Origin: Brevundimonas diminuta ATCC 11568
Lineage (GTDB): Bacteria; Pseudomonadota; Alphaproteobacteria; Caulobacterales; Caulobacteraceae
DNA length: 32,947 nucleotides
Assembly: GCF_000204035.1 (NCBI RefSeq)
Contig: NZ_GL883084.1
Span: forward strand, 263,031 to 295,977
Reading direction: 5' to 3'
Within the stretch, counting starts at the first letter, position 1, and each line of letters opens with the position of its first letter. Below, piece by piece: positions 23,550 through 31,123 of this stretch. The translations under genes and the position numbers were made by a program. The notes under the pieces are model-generated. The model saw only the letters and a program-made list of their open reading frames with translations. It searched no databases and was not told the origin of the DNA.

Positions 23550-24412
23550 CGACCTCGGCTGAAGCTCTGTTCAACCTCTCCATTCCCGACGTCGAGGCGT
23601 CCTATGACAAGCGGGACACGATCCTCTATGCACTCGGCGTCGGCGTAGGAAGCGAGCCGACCTCTCCGGCTCACCTCGCCTACACTTATGAAGAGGGGCT
23701 GAAGCCGCTGCCGTCGCTGGCCGTGGTCCTGGGCCATCCGGGCTTCTGGCCGAGAGACCTCGACACCGGCCTTGATTGGCGGCGGATTGTTCACGGCGAA
23801 CAGACGTTGCGGCTTCATCGCCCCCTGCCGACCCATGGGCTCGTCAGATCGCAATCCCGCATCAAGGGGATTCAAGACAAGGGCGAGGGCAAAGGCGCGG
23901 TGATCGCCTATGAGCGCACCCTGTTCATCGACGGCGTGCTCTCCGCCACCATCGGCCAGACGCTCTTTTGTCGGGGCGACGGCGGGATAGGCTCCCTGGG
24001 AGAAAATGCGCCTACGATGGCAGCCACGCCCGAGCGCCCCCCGGACCGCAGCTACGAGCTTCGCACCCTGCCTCAGACGGCCTTGATTTATCGGCTGAGC
24101 GGCGACCTCAATCCGCTCCACGCAGACCCAAACGTCGCTCTTTCAGTCGGCTTCCCCAAGCCGATCCTGCATGGATTGGCCACCTATGGCGTCGCCGCCT
24201 TCAGCCTGCTGACGGCAACCGGCCTTCTGCCGGAAACGCTTCGCCGGCTGGATTGCCGGTTCAGAGCGCCGGTGTTTCCCGGCGACATGCTCACCACCGA
24301 CATCTGGCGCGAGAACGATCGCGTCCATTTTCAAGTGCGCGCCGTTGATCGGGATCTCGTCGTTCTTTCCCACGGCCTTGCGGAGTTCACCGATGTCGCA
24401 GACCAAACCTGA
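23546..24412 (+). CDS. MaoC-type enoyl-CoA hydratase 2 (double hot-dog)
   Basis: A 288-residue protein of the hydratase 2 type, as in the peroxisomal multifunctional enzyme. The N-terminal half is a degenerate hot-dog (YDKRDTILYALGVGVG, HGEQTLRLHRPLP). The C-terminal half carries the hydratase 2 motif YRLSGDLNPLHADPNVA with Asp187, Asn189 and His192, then GFPKPILHGLATYG. It would hydrate 2-enoyl-CoA to (3R)-hydroxyacyl-CoA, including bulky side chains such as bile-acid intermediates. It is translationally coupled to the TetR gene before it, and its end overlaps the next gene by 20 bases. Confidence 0.93.
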   Translation: MTTSAEALFNLSIPDVEASYDKRDTILYALGVGVGSEPTSPAHLAYTYEEGLKPLPSLAVVLGHPGFWPRDLDTGLDWRRIVHGEQTLRLHRPLPTHGLVRSQSRIKGIQDKGEGKGAVIAYERTLFIDGVLSATIGQTLFCRGDGGIGSLGENAPTMAATPERPPDRSYELRTLPQTALIYRLSGDLNPLHADPNVALSVGFPKPILHGLATYGVAAFSLLTATGLLPETLRRLDCRFRAPVFPGDMLTTDIWRENDRVHFQVRAVDRDLVVLSHGLAEFTDVADQT

Positions 24413-24758
24413 TCAAGAGTTCCGCGCCCACCTCGCGGAAGGCCGTTTCATGATCCAGCGAAGCGCCTCGAGCGGCGCCTATGTCTTCTATCCGAGGGTG
24501 GCCGAGCCGGGGACGGGCCGACAGGACCTGGAATGGGTCGAAGCGGGCGGCGGCGGCGAAATCTACGCCCTGACGATCGTGCATCCGCGCCTTCCGGAGG
24601 TTCCGTACAACGTCGCCCTCGTGGCGCTCGACGAAGGCCCGCGGCTCATGAGCCGGATTGAGGGCGTTGCGCCGGAAGCCCTCAAGATCGGTCAGCGCGT
24701 CGTCAGCCGAATCGCCGAATTGCAGGGCGGCCCCAATGTGGTCTTCGATCTGGCCTGA
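24393..24758 (+). CDS. OB-fold (DUF35-like) protein lacking zinc ribbon cysteines
   Basis: A 121-residue protein. After a short N-terminal helix (QEFRAHLAEGRFMIQRSASS) comes the region that in DUF35/ChsH2 proteins is a four-Cys zinc ribbon; here SASSGAYVFYPRVAEPGTG has no Cys at all. The OB-fold follows (LEWVEAGGGGEIYALTIVHP, YNVALVALDEGPRLMSRIEG). Proteins of this family pair with thiolase-like or hydratase enzymes acting on bulky acyl-CoA. The ATG at 24393 is 20 bases inside the end of the MaoC gene; the frame is also open upstream, but this start gives the family's usual N-terminus. No thiolase partner is encoded in this operon, so the MaoC protein may be its partner. Confidence 0.85.
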   Translation: MSQTKPDQEFRAHLAEGRFMIQRSASSGAYVFYPRVAEPGTGRQDLEWVEAGGGGEIYALTIVHPRLPEVPYNVALVALDEGPRLMSRIEGVAPEALKIGQRVVSRIAELQGGPNVVFDLA

Positions 24759-24785
24759 CGCCCCTTGCCAATACCGAACTTGCAT

Positions 24786-24805
24786 ACTACCAAACGTTTG
24801 TTAGT
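24786..24805. promoter_or_regulatory. Near-perfect palindrome, likely TetR operator
   Basis: ACTACCAAAC followed directly by GTTTGTTAGT forms a 20-base palindrome with one mismatched pair. It lies in the only sizeable gap of the operon (24759-24858), 54 bases before the GTG of the acyl-CoA dehydrogenase. This suggests an internal regulated promoter for the downstream genes. Confidence 0.65.
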
Positions 24806-24858
24806 TTCTTGCGCTGCCGCAGCGCGGGAACGGCTACGAGCGGCAGGAGGATGCAGAC

Positions 24859-25950
24859 GTGAACCAGGACAGCCGCAAGGGCGAGTTCCTGTCGATGGTG
24901 CAGGAATCGGCCCAGGCTTTCATCGCTGACCACCATACGCGTGATCGCTTGAGGACGCCTTCCGCGTCGCTGTGGGCCGGCTTGATCGACATGGGGTTGA
25001 CCGCCGCCCTCCTGCCGGAAGACGACGGCGGGGCGGACATTGGCGCGGTCGGGGCCGTCCGGCTGACACGCATTTTCGGCCGAGCCCTCCTGCCCGAACC
25101 TTATGTGCAGTTGGCTCTGGTTCCGTCCGTTCTCGCCGCTGCCTTGCCGCCGGGCGACGACCGCGACGGCGTGGTCACCGCCCTTACGACCGCAGGCGAC
25201 GCCTGCACCCTGTGCTGGCAGGAACAGGGCGACGCGATCGACGCCTGGCCCGTCCGCTCGCGGCTGACGGCAGACCGTCTCACCGGTGAAAAAGTGTTGT
25301 CGCCGTTGGCGGAACGTCTCTTCGTCACCGCCGAAGCGGACGGCGAGCCCGTCCTGGCGGCGATCCATTGCGGCGAAGCCGGCGTCAGCGTAAGAACCCG
25401 TGCGGATCTGGGCGGCGGCGCGATCGCCGACATGCACTTTCTTGAAACTCCGACCTCCGGAATAGCCCTCAAGGGAGCCGCCGCACAACGGGCGGTGCGG
25501 CGCGGCCTGGATATGGGCGCCCTTGCGACGGCGGCCCAACTGCTGGGCGTCGCGGAAGGGCTCAACGCCCTGACCCTCGATCATCTTGGGGTGAGACGGC
25601 AGTTCGGCCGGCCGCTGGGCAGTTTCCAGGCTTTGCAACACCGCGCCGTCGATCTGCACATGGCCGCCGCCCTCGGCCAGGCGTCGGTGGAACAGGCCGC
25701 CGAACTCTATGACGCCGATCCGGACGCAACCAAGACACGGGCAGCGATCAGCGCCGCGAAAGCCAGGGCATGCGAGGCCGCCGCTCTCGCGAGCCGCGAG
25801 GCGATCCAGCTTCATGGGGCGATAGGCTTCACGGAAGAATCCGACGTCAGCCTCTTCGTTCGGACCATTCTGGGTCTCACGCCCCGTTTTGGCGGCGCCT
25901 TGGCGCACCGACGACGGTTTCTCGCCATGGGAGGCGACATCGATGGCTGA
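24859..25950 (+). CDS. Acyl-CoA dehydrogenase, small-subunit type
   Basis: A 363-residue acyl-CoA dehydrogenase homologue. The helical N-terminal domain contains LIDMGLTAALLPEDDGGADI and a weakly conserved middle domain follows. The C-terminal domain has the flavin-contact segment RRQFGRPLGSFQALQHRAVD and IQLHGAIGFTEESDVSLFVR. The canonical C-terminal YEGT glutamate region is absent. It begins with GTG at 24859, with AGGAGG 8 bases upstream; an ATG just before runs into a stop. The start of the next dehydrogenase overlaps its end by 8 bases, the arrangement of heteromeric (alpha2beta2) enzymes like ChsE or the pimeloyl-CoA dehydrogenase large and small subunits. It probably forms such a complex with it. 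Confidence 0.88.
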   Translation: MNQDSRKGEFLSMVQESAQAFIADHHTRDRLRTPSASLWAGLIDMGLTAALLPEDDGGADIGAVGAVRLTRIFGRALLPEPYVQLALVPSVLAAALPPGDDRDGVVTALTTAGDACTLCWQEQGDAIDAWPVRSRLTADRLTGEKVLSPLAERLFVTAEADGEPVLAAIHCGEAGVSVRTRADLGGGAIADMHFLETPTSGIALKGAAAQRAVRRGLDMGALATAAQLLGVAEGLNALTLDHLGVRRQFGRPLGSFQALQHRAVDLHMAAALGQASVEQAAELYDADPDATKTRAAISAAKARACEAAALASREAIQLHGAIGFTEESDVSLFVRTILGLTPRFGGALAHRRRFLAMGGDIDG

Positions 25951-27100
25951 ACACTCGCCGGCGACATCCGACGAAGCCTTCCGCGAGCGCTTCCGTGACT
26001 GGCTTGAAAAGCATTATCCCGCAGCCTGGCGACAGGACTCCCTTCGTCCGTTTCGACGGCTGAGAGGCGACCAGGTCCGGGAATGGATCGACCTGCTCAA
26101 CGCCGGAGGCTGGCGCGCGCCAGCCTGGCCGGAAGTCTACGGCGGCCTGGGGCTGAGCTTCACGCAGCAGGTGATCTATGCCGAGGAGCTTGAACGCATC
26201 GGCGCAGCCCGCGTCATTGATCTCGGCGAGGTCCAACTCGGTCCGACCCTCATGCTCCACGGCTCGGAGACGCAGAAGGCGCAGTACCTTCCGAAGATCC
26301 TCTCGGGCGAGCATCTGTGGTGTCAGGGCTATTCGGAACCCGGAGCGGGCTCTGACCTAGCGTCTCTCACCACGACGGGTGTGATCGACGGTGACGACAT
26401 CGTCGTCACTGGCCAGAAAATCTGGACGACCCATGCCAATGAATCCACTCACATTTTTGTCCTCGTCCGGACAGCCCGGACGGAACGAAGACAGGAGGGC
26501 ATCACCTTCCTGCTGATGCCGATGGAGACGCCGGGTGTAACGGTGCGCCCCATCAACAACCTCGCGGGGGAGGACGAATTCTGCGAGGTGTTCTTCGATG
26601 AAGCGCGGATTCCCCTGACCCAGGTGGTCGGCGAGGTCGGCCAAGGATGGTCGGTGTCGAAATCGCTGCTCGGCTACGAGCGCGTCTGGATCGGAAGTCC
26701 CGGCCTTGCAGCTCGGGCGCTGACCCTTAGCCGCGCCCTGCTGGCGACCGGCGACGTCGACGGCGAACTGCTTGACCGTTACGCCCAATGCGCCACGGAC
26801 TTGCATGACGTCCGCGCCCTCTATCGCAAGATCTGCAGGGCGATCGGCGAGGGTCATGAGCCGGGCGCCGAGGTCTCCATGCTGAAGGTCCTGTCCTCGG
26901 AACTCCAACAGCGGGTCAGCGAACTCAACCTGGACCTCGGACAGGGCCGGGTCGCTGTCGACGGCGCGTCCGAGGTCGGAGGCGTCGCAGTAGACCTGGC
27001 CTGGCAGTATTACATGTCGCGTCCACAGGCGATCTTCGCCGGAACCAACGAAATTCAACGCAACCTGCTCGCCAGAGCGGTTCTGGGATTGCCGTCATGA
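25943..27100 (+). CDS. Acyl-CoA dehydrogenase, large-subunit type
   Basis: A 385-residue homologue. Motifs are WRAPAWPEVYGGLGLS, GYSEPGAGSDLASLTTTGVI (FAD/substrate), GQKIWTTHANESTHIFVLVR, GYERVWIGSPG, and the C-terminal FAGTNEIQRNLLARAVLGLP. The last motif has Ala where short-chain dehydrogenases carry the YEGT glutamate, so the base must come from another helix or from the partner. The ATG at 25943 has GGGAGG 8 bases upstream and overlaps the previous gene by 8 bases; the longer frame to 25889 is inside that gene. The stop overlaps the CoA-transferase start by 4 bases (ATGA). Confidence 0.92.
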   Translation: MAEHSPATSDEAFRERFRDWLEKHYPAAWRQDSLRPFRRLRGDQVREWIDLLNAGGWRAPAWPEVYGGLGLSFTQQVIYAEELERIGAARVIDLGEVQLGPTLMLHGSETQKAQYLPKILSGEHLWCQGYSEPGAGSDLASLTTTGVIDGDDIVVTGQKIWTTHANESTHIFVLVRTARTERRQEGITFLLMPMETPGVTVRPINNLAGEDEFCEVFFDEARIPLTQVVGEVGQGWSVSKSLLGYERVWIGSPGLAARALTLSRALLATGDVDGELLDRYAQCATDLHDVRALYRKICRAIGEGHEPGAEVSMLKVLSSELQQRVSELNLDLGQGRVAVDGASEVGGVAVDLAWQYYMSRPQAIFAGTNEIQRNLLARAVLGLPS

Positions 27101-28338
27101 CCGCAACTGAAATCGCGCCCCCGCCGCTGAGCGGGCTGAGGGTGCTGGACCTCACGCGGGTTGTCGCCGGCCCCTTCGCGGCCCAGACCCTGGGCGACCT
27201 GGGCGCCGATGTGATCAAGGTCGAGCGAAAGGGCGAAGGGGATGATGTCCGCCGTGTCGGTCCCCCGTGGATGAAGGACGCCGATGGCGAAGACCTAGAG
27301 GAGTCCACCTATTTCCAGAGCGTCAATCGCAACAAGCGCTCGATTGCGCTGGACTTCAGCGTTCCCGAAGGCGCGGACGCCCTGCGCCGGCTTGCCGCGA
27401 TCAGCGACATCCTGATCGAGAACTATCGGCCCGGCACCCTCTCCCGGTACGGGCTCGGTTACGAGGATCTTCGCGCGGTGAATCCCCGCCTGATCTATTG
27501 CGCGGTCTCCGGCTTCGGCCAGGACGGCCCCTACGCGGAACGCTCCGGCTATGACTATCTCATCCAGGGCATGGGCGGGGTCATGAGCGTGACCGGGCCA
27601 CGCGATGGAGAGGCGGGCGCCGGGCCGGTGCGGGTGGGCATTCCCCTCGTCGACATCTTCGCGGGAATGAACGCGACCATCGGAATTCTCGCCGCCCTGC
27701 AACATCGCCACCGGACCGGTCAGGGCCAGCTGGTCGACATCTCCTTGTTCGATTCTCAGGTTTCATCCCTGTTGAACACCGCCTCGGCCTGGCTGAACGC
27801 CGGAGCCGTCCTCGGCCGGACCGGCAACGACCATCCCAGCGCCGCGCCATACGGCGTCTATGAAGCGTCGGACGGCCACGTCATCATCGCCACCTTCAAT
27901 GATCGGGAATTCTACCGTCTGGCCGACGCCCTTGGGCGGTCGGAATGGAGAACCGACCCCCGGTTCGCCACGAACGGCGGACGCGTTGAGAACCGCGCCG
28001 CTATCAAGGCCGCCGTGGGAGATATCATCCGCACGCAACCTAGGGCCTTCTGGGTGGAGACCCTGAACGCCGCCAAGGTGTCCTGCGGACCGATCAACGC
28101 CATGTCTGACCTGGAACATGATCCTCACGTCGAGGCGCGGGCGATGATCGTCGCTCTCGACCATTCCAGCCTGGGATCCGTACGAACCATCGCCAGCCCG
28201 CTCAGGCTGTCCCGATCCCCGGTCGCCTATCGGCGGGCGCCGCCCCTGATGGGGGAACATACCCAAGAGGTTCTCGCCGGCCTGCTTGGTCTTGAGCCAG
28301 AAGCGATGATGGCGTTGAGCGACAAGGGAGCGATCTGA
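27097..28338 (+). CDS. CaiB/BaiF family (class III) CoA-transferase
   Basis: A 413-residue enzyme. The N-terminal Rossmann-like half shows LSGLRVLDLTRVVAGPFAAQ, LGADVIKVERKGEGDD, NKRSIALDF and the family signature DILIENYRPGTLSRYGLGY. Asp186 (PLVDIFAG) matches the catalytic aspartate that forms the aspartyl-CoA anhydride. GQLVDISLFDSQ and APYGVYEASDGHVIIA follow. It transfers CoA between carboxylates, a way to activate substrate without ATP. The BaiF/BaiK relatives act on bile acids, but this subfamily is broad. It lies between two dehydrogenase pairs, overlapping the gene before by 4 bases and directly abutting the one after. Confidence 0.94.
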   Translation: MTATEIAPPPLSGLRVLDLTRVVAGPFAAQTLGDLGADVIKVERKGEGDDVRRVGPPWMKDADGEDLEESTYFQSVNRNKRSIALDFSVPEGADALRRLAAISDILIENYRPGTLSRYGLGYEDLRAVNPRLIYCAVSGFGQDGPYAERSGYDYLIQGMGGVMSVTGPRDGEAGAGPVRVGIPLVDIFAGMNATIGILAALQHRHRTGQGQLVDISLFDSQVSSLLNTASAWLNAGAVLGRTGNDHPSAAPYGVYEASDGHVIIATFNDREFYRLADALGRSEWRTDPRFATNGGRVENRAAIKAAVGDIIRTQPRAFWVETLNAAKVSCGPINAMSDLEHDPHVEARAMIVALDHSSLGSVRTIASPLRLSRSPVAYRRAPPLMGEHTQEVLAGLLGLEPEAMMALSDKGAI

Positions 28339-29493
28339 ATGCAGGCTTCGCTGCAGTTCACCCAAGTCGCCCTTCCCCCTGGCGCAGAGACGCTCCGCGC
28401 CGAAGTTCGCGCCTTCCTGGCCGAGCATCAGGAGAGTTGGAGCGCCCGGTCCGTGGCCCAGTCCTGGGTCGGTTTCGATCGATCCTTCACCCGGGCGGTC
28501 GGGGCTCGCGGTTGGATCGGCATGACCTGGCCGAAGGCATACGGGGGTCAGGCGCGGTCGATGCTCGAACGCTATGTGGTCCTCGAGGAGATGATGGCCG
28601 TTGGCGCGCCCATCGGAGCGCATTCGACGGGCGACCGGCAAACTGGCCCTCTCCTGCTTCGACTCGGCACGGAAGCCCAGAAACAGGCCTTCCTTCCGCG
28701 CCTGGCGAGGGGCGAAATCTCGATCTGCGTGGGCCTCAGCGAACCGGATGCAGGCTCCGACCTCGCGGCGATCCGATCGCGCGCCGATCCCGTTCCGGGC
28801 GGGTGGCGGCTCAACGGGCGCAAGATATGGACCACCAACGCCCATCAGTCGGCCTATATGCTCGGTCTATTCCGCACCGAAGGGACGTCTGCCGACCGGC
28901 AGAAGGGGTTGTCGCAATTGCTGATCGACCTGTCGGCGCCCGGGATCGAGATCCGCGGCATTCGCGATCTTTCGGGACAGGCGCATTTCAACGAGGTGAC
29001 ATTCGATGATGTGTTCGTCTCTAACGAAGCGCTTGTGGGCGAAGCTGGCGCAGGCTGGGCCCAGGTGACCGCCGAACTGGCCTTCGAGCGCAGCGGGCCG
29101 GATCGGTTCATGAGCGCCTTTCCGCTGTTGGACCGCCTCGCGCGGCATCCGGCCTGCGCCGCCGACCGCGGGGTGAGAGCCCAGATCGGCCAGGCGCTGG
29201 CCGATGTGGCGGTGCTTCGCTTCATGTCCCTGTCGCTTGCCGAGAAACTTTCACACGGGGAGACACCGAACCTCGAGGCTGCGGTCGTCAAGGAATTGGG
29301 CGTGACGTTCGAACAGAGCGTACCGGAACTGGCCCGGACCGTTCTTGCGGCCTTGTCCGGACACGAGCCCCTGCCGGCGGACTTGGTGGAGCTTTTTCAG
29401 GCCACGCTGGAGATTTCCCCCACCTATTCCCTTCGCGGCGGCACGCGCGAAATCATGCAAGGCATCGTGGCGCGAGGGCTGGGCCTAAGATGA
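28339..29493 (+). CDS. Acyl-CoA dehydrogenase, large-subunit type (second pair)
   Basis: A 384-residue homologue starting the base after the CoA-transferase stop. It has GARGWIGMTWPKAYGGQARS, GLSEPDAGSDLAAIRSRADP (FAD/substrate motif), NGRKIWTTNAHQSAYMLGLF, and a C-terminal SLRGGTREIMQGIVARGLGL. In this last segment Gly replaces the catalytic YEGT glutamate; the TREIMQGIVAR form is typical of large subunits of heteromeric acyl-CoA dehydrogenases. Its end overlaps the next gene by 4 bases. It presumably forms a complex with that short homologue and passes electrons to EtfAB. Confidence 0.92.
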   Translation: MQASLQFTQVALPPGAETLRAEVRAFLAEHQESWSARSVAQSWVGFDRSFTRAVGARGWIGMTWPKAYGGQARSMLERYVVLEEMMAVGAPIGAHSTGDRQTGPLLLRLGTEAQKQAFLPRLARGEISICVGLSEPDAGSDLAAIRSRADPVPGGWRLNGRKIWTTNAHQSAYMLGLFRTEGTSADRQKGLSQLLIDLSAPGIEIRGIRDLSGQAHFNEVTFDDVFVSNEALVGEAGAGWAQVTAELAFERSGPDRFMSAFPLLDRLARHPACAADRGVRAQIGQALADVAVLRFMSLSLAEKLSHGETPNLEAAVVKELGVTFEQSVPELARTVLAALSGHEPLPADLVELFQATLEISPTYSLRGGTREIMQGIVARGLGLR

Positions 29494-30392
29494 GCGAACT
29501 GGACATTGGCGGACTGCTCGCGGATCAGATCCGGCGGCTCATGGAAGAGGCGGCGCCCGACCATCCGGATCGCGACGCCCTGTGGTCGAGACTTTTGGAA
29601 CTCGGCTTCGATCGGGCCTTGATCAGCGAAAGCTCGGGAGGGCAGGGGCTGGAGTGGAGCGATCTGGTCGCGCCCCTTGTCGCCTGGGGCGGCTATGCGG
29701 CGCCCGCGCCGCTCGCGGAGGCGCTGGTCGGAGGCTGGCTTCTCGACCAGGCCGGTTTTTCGGCGCCGGATGCGCCCGTCATCCTGACCGGAGGCGATAC
29801 CGTCCCGCAAGGCGCGTGGGCCCTGGCGTCTCGTCGCCTTGATGACGCCGATCTGTTGTCGCTGACCTCCCCTTCCGGCGGCACGGAGCAGCGGACCGTC
29901 GCTTCGGGGCTCGCCGAGGCCGCCCTCGCTGTGGCCACGGCCGCCCAGATCGCGGGCGCCCTTCAGCGTTCCTTGGAACTGAGCGTCGATCACGCCTCGA
30001 CGCGCACCCAGTTCGGCCGCCCGCTCGGCAAGTTCCAAGCGGTTCAGCGTCTTGCAGCGGAACTGGGGCTTGAAGCGACGGCGGCCCGCGCCGCCGTGGA
30101 TCTTGGCTTCTATCTTCTGCCTCACGATCCGGTCCTCGCAGCGAGCATCGCCAAAGGTCGGACGTCGCGCGCCGTCAGAGTCGGGACGGCCTGCGCGCAT
30201 CAGATCCACGGGGCCATCGGCGTCACCGAAGAATATCCCTTGCACCGCCTGACGATGGCGATGTGGCGATGGCGCGATGTCGCTGGCGGCGAAGCGGCCT
30301 GGGGCGACGCCCTAACCCGACGCTATCTGCCGACAGCCGACCGCCTCTGGCCCACGCTGGTCGCGGATTGGGATATGGGAGCTGCCGCGTGA
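29490..30392 (+). CDS. Shortened acyl-CoA dehydrogenase homologue (300 residues)
   Basis: At 300 residues it is 60-85 shorter than its relatives. The N-terminal helical part (LLELGFDRALISESSGGQGL) runs to about residue 90. The middle beta-domain is reduced to about 45 residues. The C-terminal domain is intact, with STRTQFGRPLGKFQAVQRLA (flavin contact) and HQIHGAIGVTEEYPLHRLTM. There is no canonical catalytic glutamate. It is likely a structural beta subunit supplying half of the FAD site to the 28339 protein, as known for steroid-degrading alpha2beta2 enzymes. The start overlaps the preceding stop by 4 bases and its own stop overlaps the GTG of the SDR. The frame is intact, so this is not a pseudogene. 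Confidence 0.87.
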   Translation: MSELDIGGLLADQIRRLMEEAAPDHPDRDALWSRLLELGFDRALISESSGGQGLEWSDLVAPLVAWGGYAAPAPLAEALVGGWLLDQAGFSAPDAPVILTGGDTVPQGAWALASRRLDDADLLSLTSPSGGTEQRTVASGLAEAALAVATAAQIAGALQRSLELSVDHASTRTQFGRPLGKFQAVQRLAAELGLEATAARAAVDLGFYLLPHDPVLAASIAKGRTSRAVRVGTACAHQIHGAIGVTEEYPLHRLTMAMWRWRDVAGGEAAWGDALTRRYLPTADRLWPTLVADWDMGAAA

Positions 30393-31123
30393 GCGTCGAA
30401 GGCAAACGGATCATCATCACCGGCGCCGGATCCGGGATCGGCGCCGCCACCGCCCGCCTGCTCGCGGAAGCCGGCGCTCGGCTCAGCCTGATCGATTTCG
30501 CGGGCGCAGAGACGCGGATATTAGGACAGGCGATCGGCGCCGAAGCGTTTCAAGCGGACGTGCGCGACGAGACGGCGACCGGGGCGGCGATCTCGGTCGC
30601 CATCCAGGCGCTCGGCGGCCTCGACGGCCTGGTCAATTGCGCGGGGGTCGCGACCACCCAAACGCTCGAAAACACCTCGCTGGACGATTGGCGGCGGCTC
30701 GTCGACACCAATCTGACGGGCGTTTTCCTGACCTGCCGCGCCGCCATCCCAGCCCTGCGGGCCTCGGGCCGAGGCGTCATCGTCAACCTGGCCTCGGCCA
30801 GCGGCCTGACCCCGTCGTTCGCCGGCGCCGCCTATAGCGCCAGCAAGGCCGGCGTCGTCATGTTGAGCAAGGCCCTCGCCCGGGAACTGGCCCCGACGAT
30901 CCGCGTCAACACCGTATGTCCCGGCGCCGTCCGTACGCCGATGTTCAGCCAGATGACCGGCGACGCGGCCGACGCCGACGCGGTGGTCGGCGCCGGCTAC
31001 GCCCTGGGTCGGATCGCCACACCCGAAGAGATCGCGAAAGCGATCCTGTTCCTGGTTGGCGACGACAGCGCCTATGTCACCGGCGTCGCCCTCGCCGTCG
31101 ATGGAGGCCGAAGCTTCCACTGA
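30389..31123 (+). CDS. SDR-family dehydrogenase
   Basis: A 244-residue classical SDR. TGAGSGIG (11-18) binds the cofactor, Asp36 after strand 2 (LSLIDF) points to NAD, NCAG follows at 83-86, and Ser136, Tyr149 and Lys153 (YSASK) form the active site. It ends with the usual YVTGVALAVDGGRSFH. It would oxidise a hydroxyl group on the CoA thioester or on the ring of the substrate. Start: GTG at 30389 overlaps the previous stop (GTGA) and gives the normal SDR N-terminus; the longer frame to 30263 lies inside the previous gene. It is the last gene of the operon and its TGA touches the stop of the opposite gene with no gap. Confidence 0.92.
   Translation: MSVEGKRIIITGAGSGIGAATARLLAEAGARLSLIDFAGAETRILGQAIGAEAFQADVRDETATGAAISVAIQALGGLDGLVNCAGVATTQTLENTSLDDWRRLVDTNLTGVFLTCRAAIPALRASGRGVIVNLASASGLTPSFAGAAYSASKAGVVMLSKALARELAPTIRVNTVCPGAVRTPMFSQMTGDAADADAVVGAGYALGRIATPEEIAKAILFLVGDDSAYVTGVALAVDGGRSFH

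Noticed and set aside
24787-25908. Minus-strand 373-residue open frame
   Set aside because: It is antisense to the acyl-CoA dehydrogenase at 24859, which has clear motifs and a ribosome-binding site.
27763-28845. Minus-strand 360-residue open frame
   Set aside because: It is antisense to the CoA-transferase and dehydrogenase, both recognised by conserved motifs.
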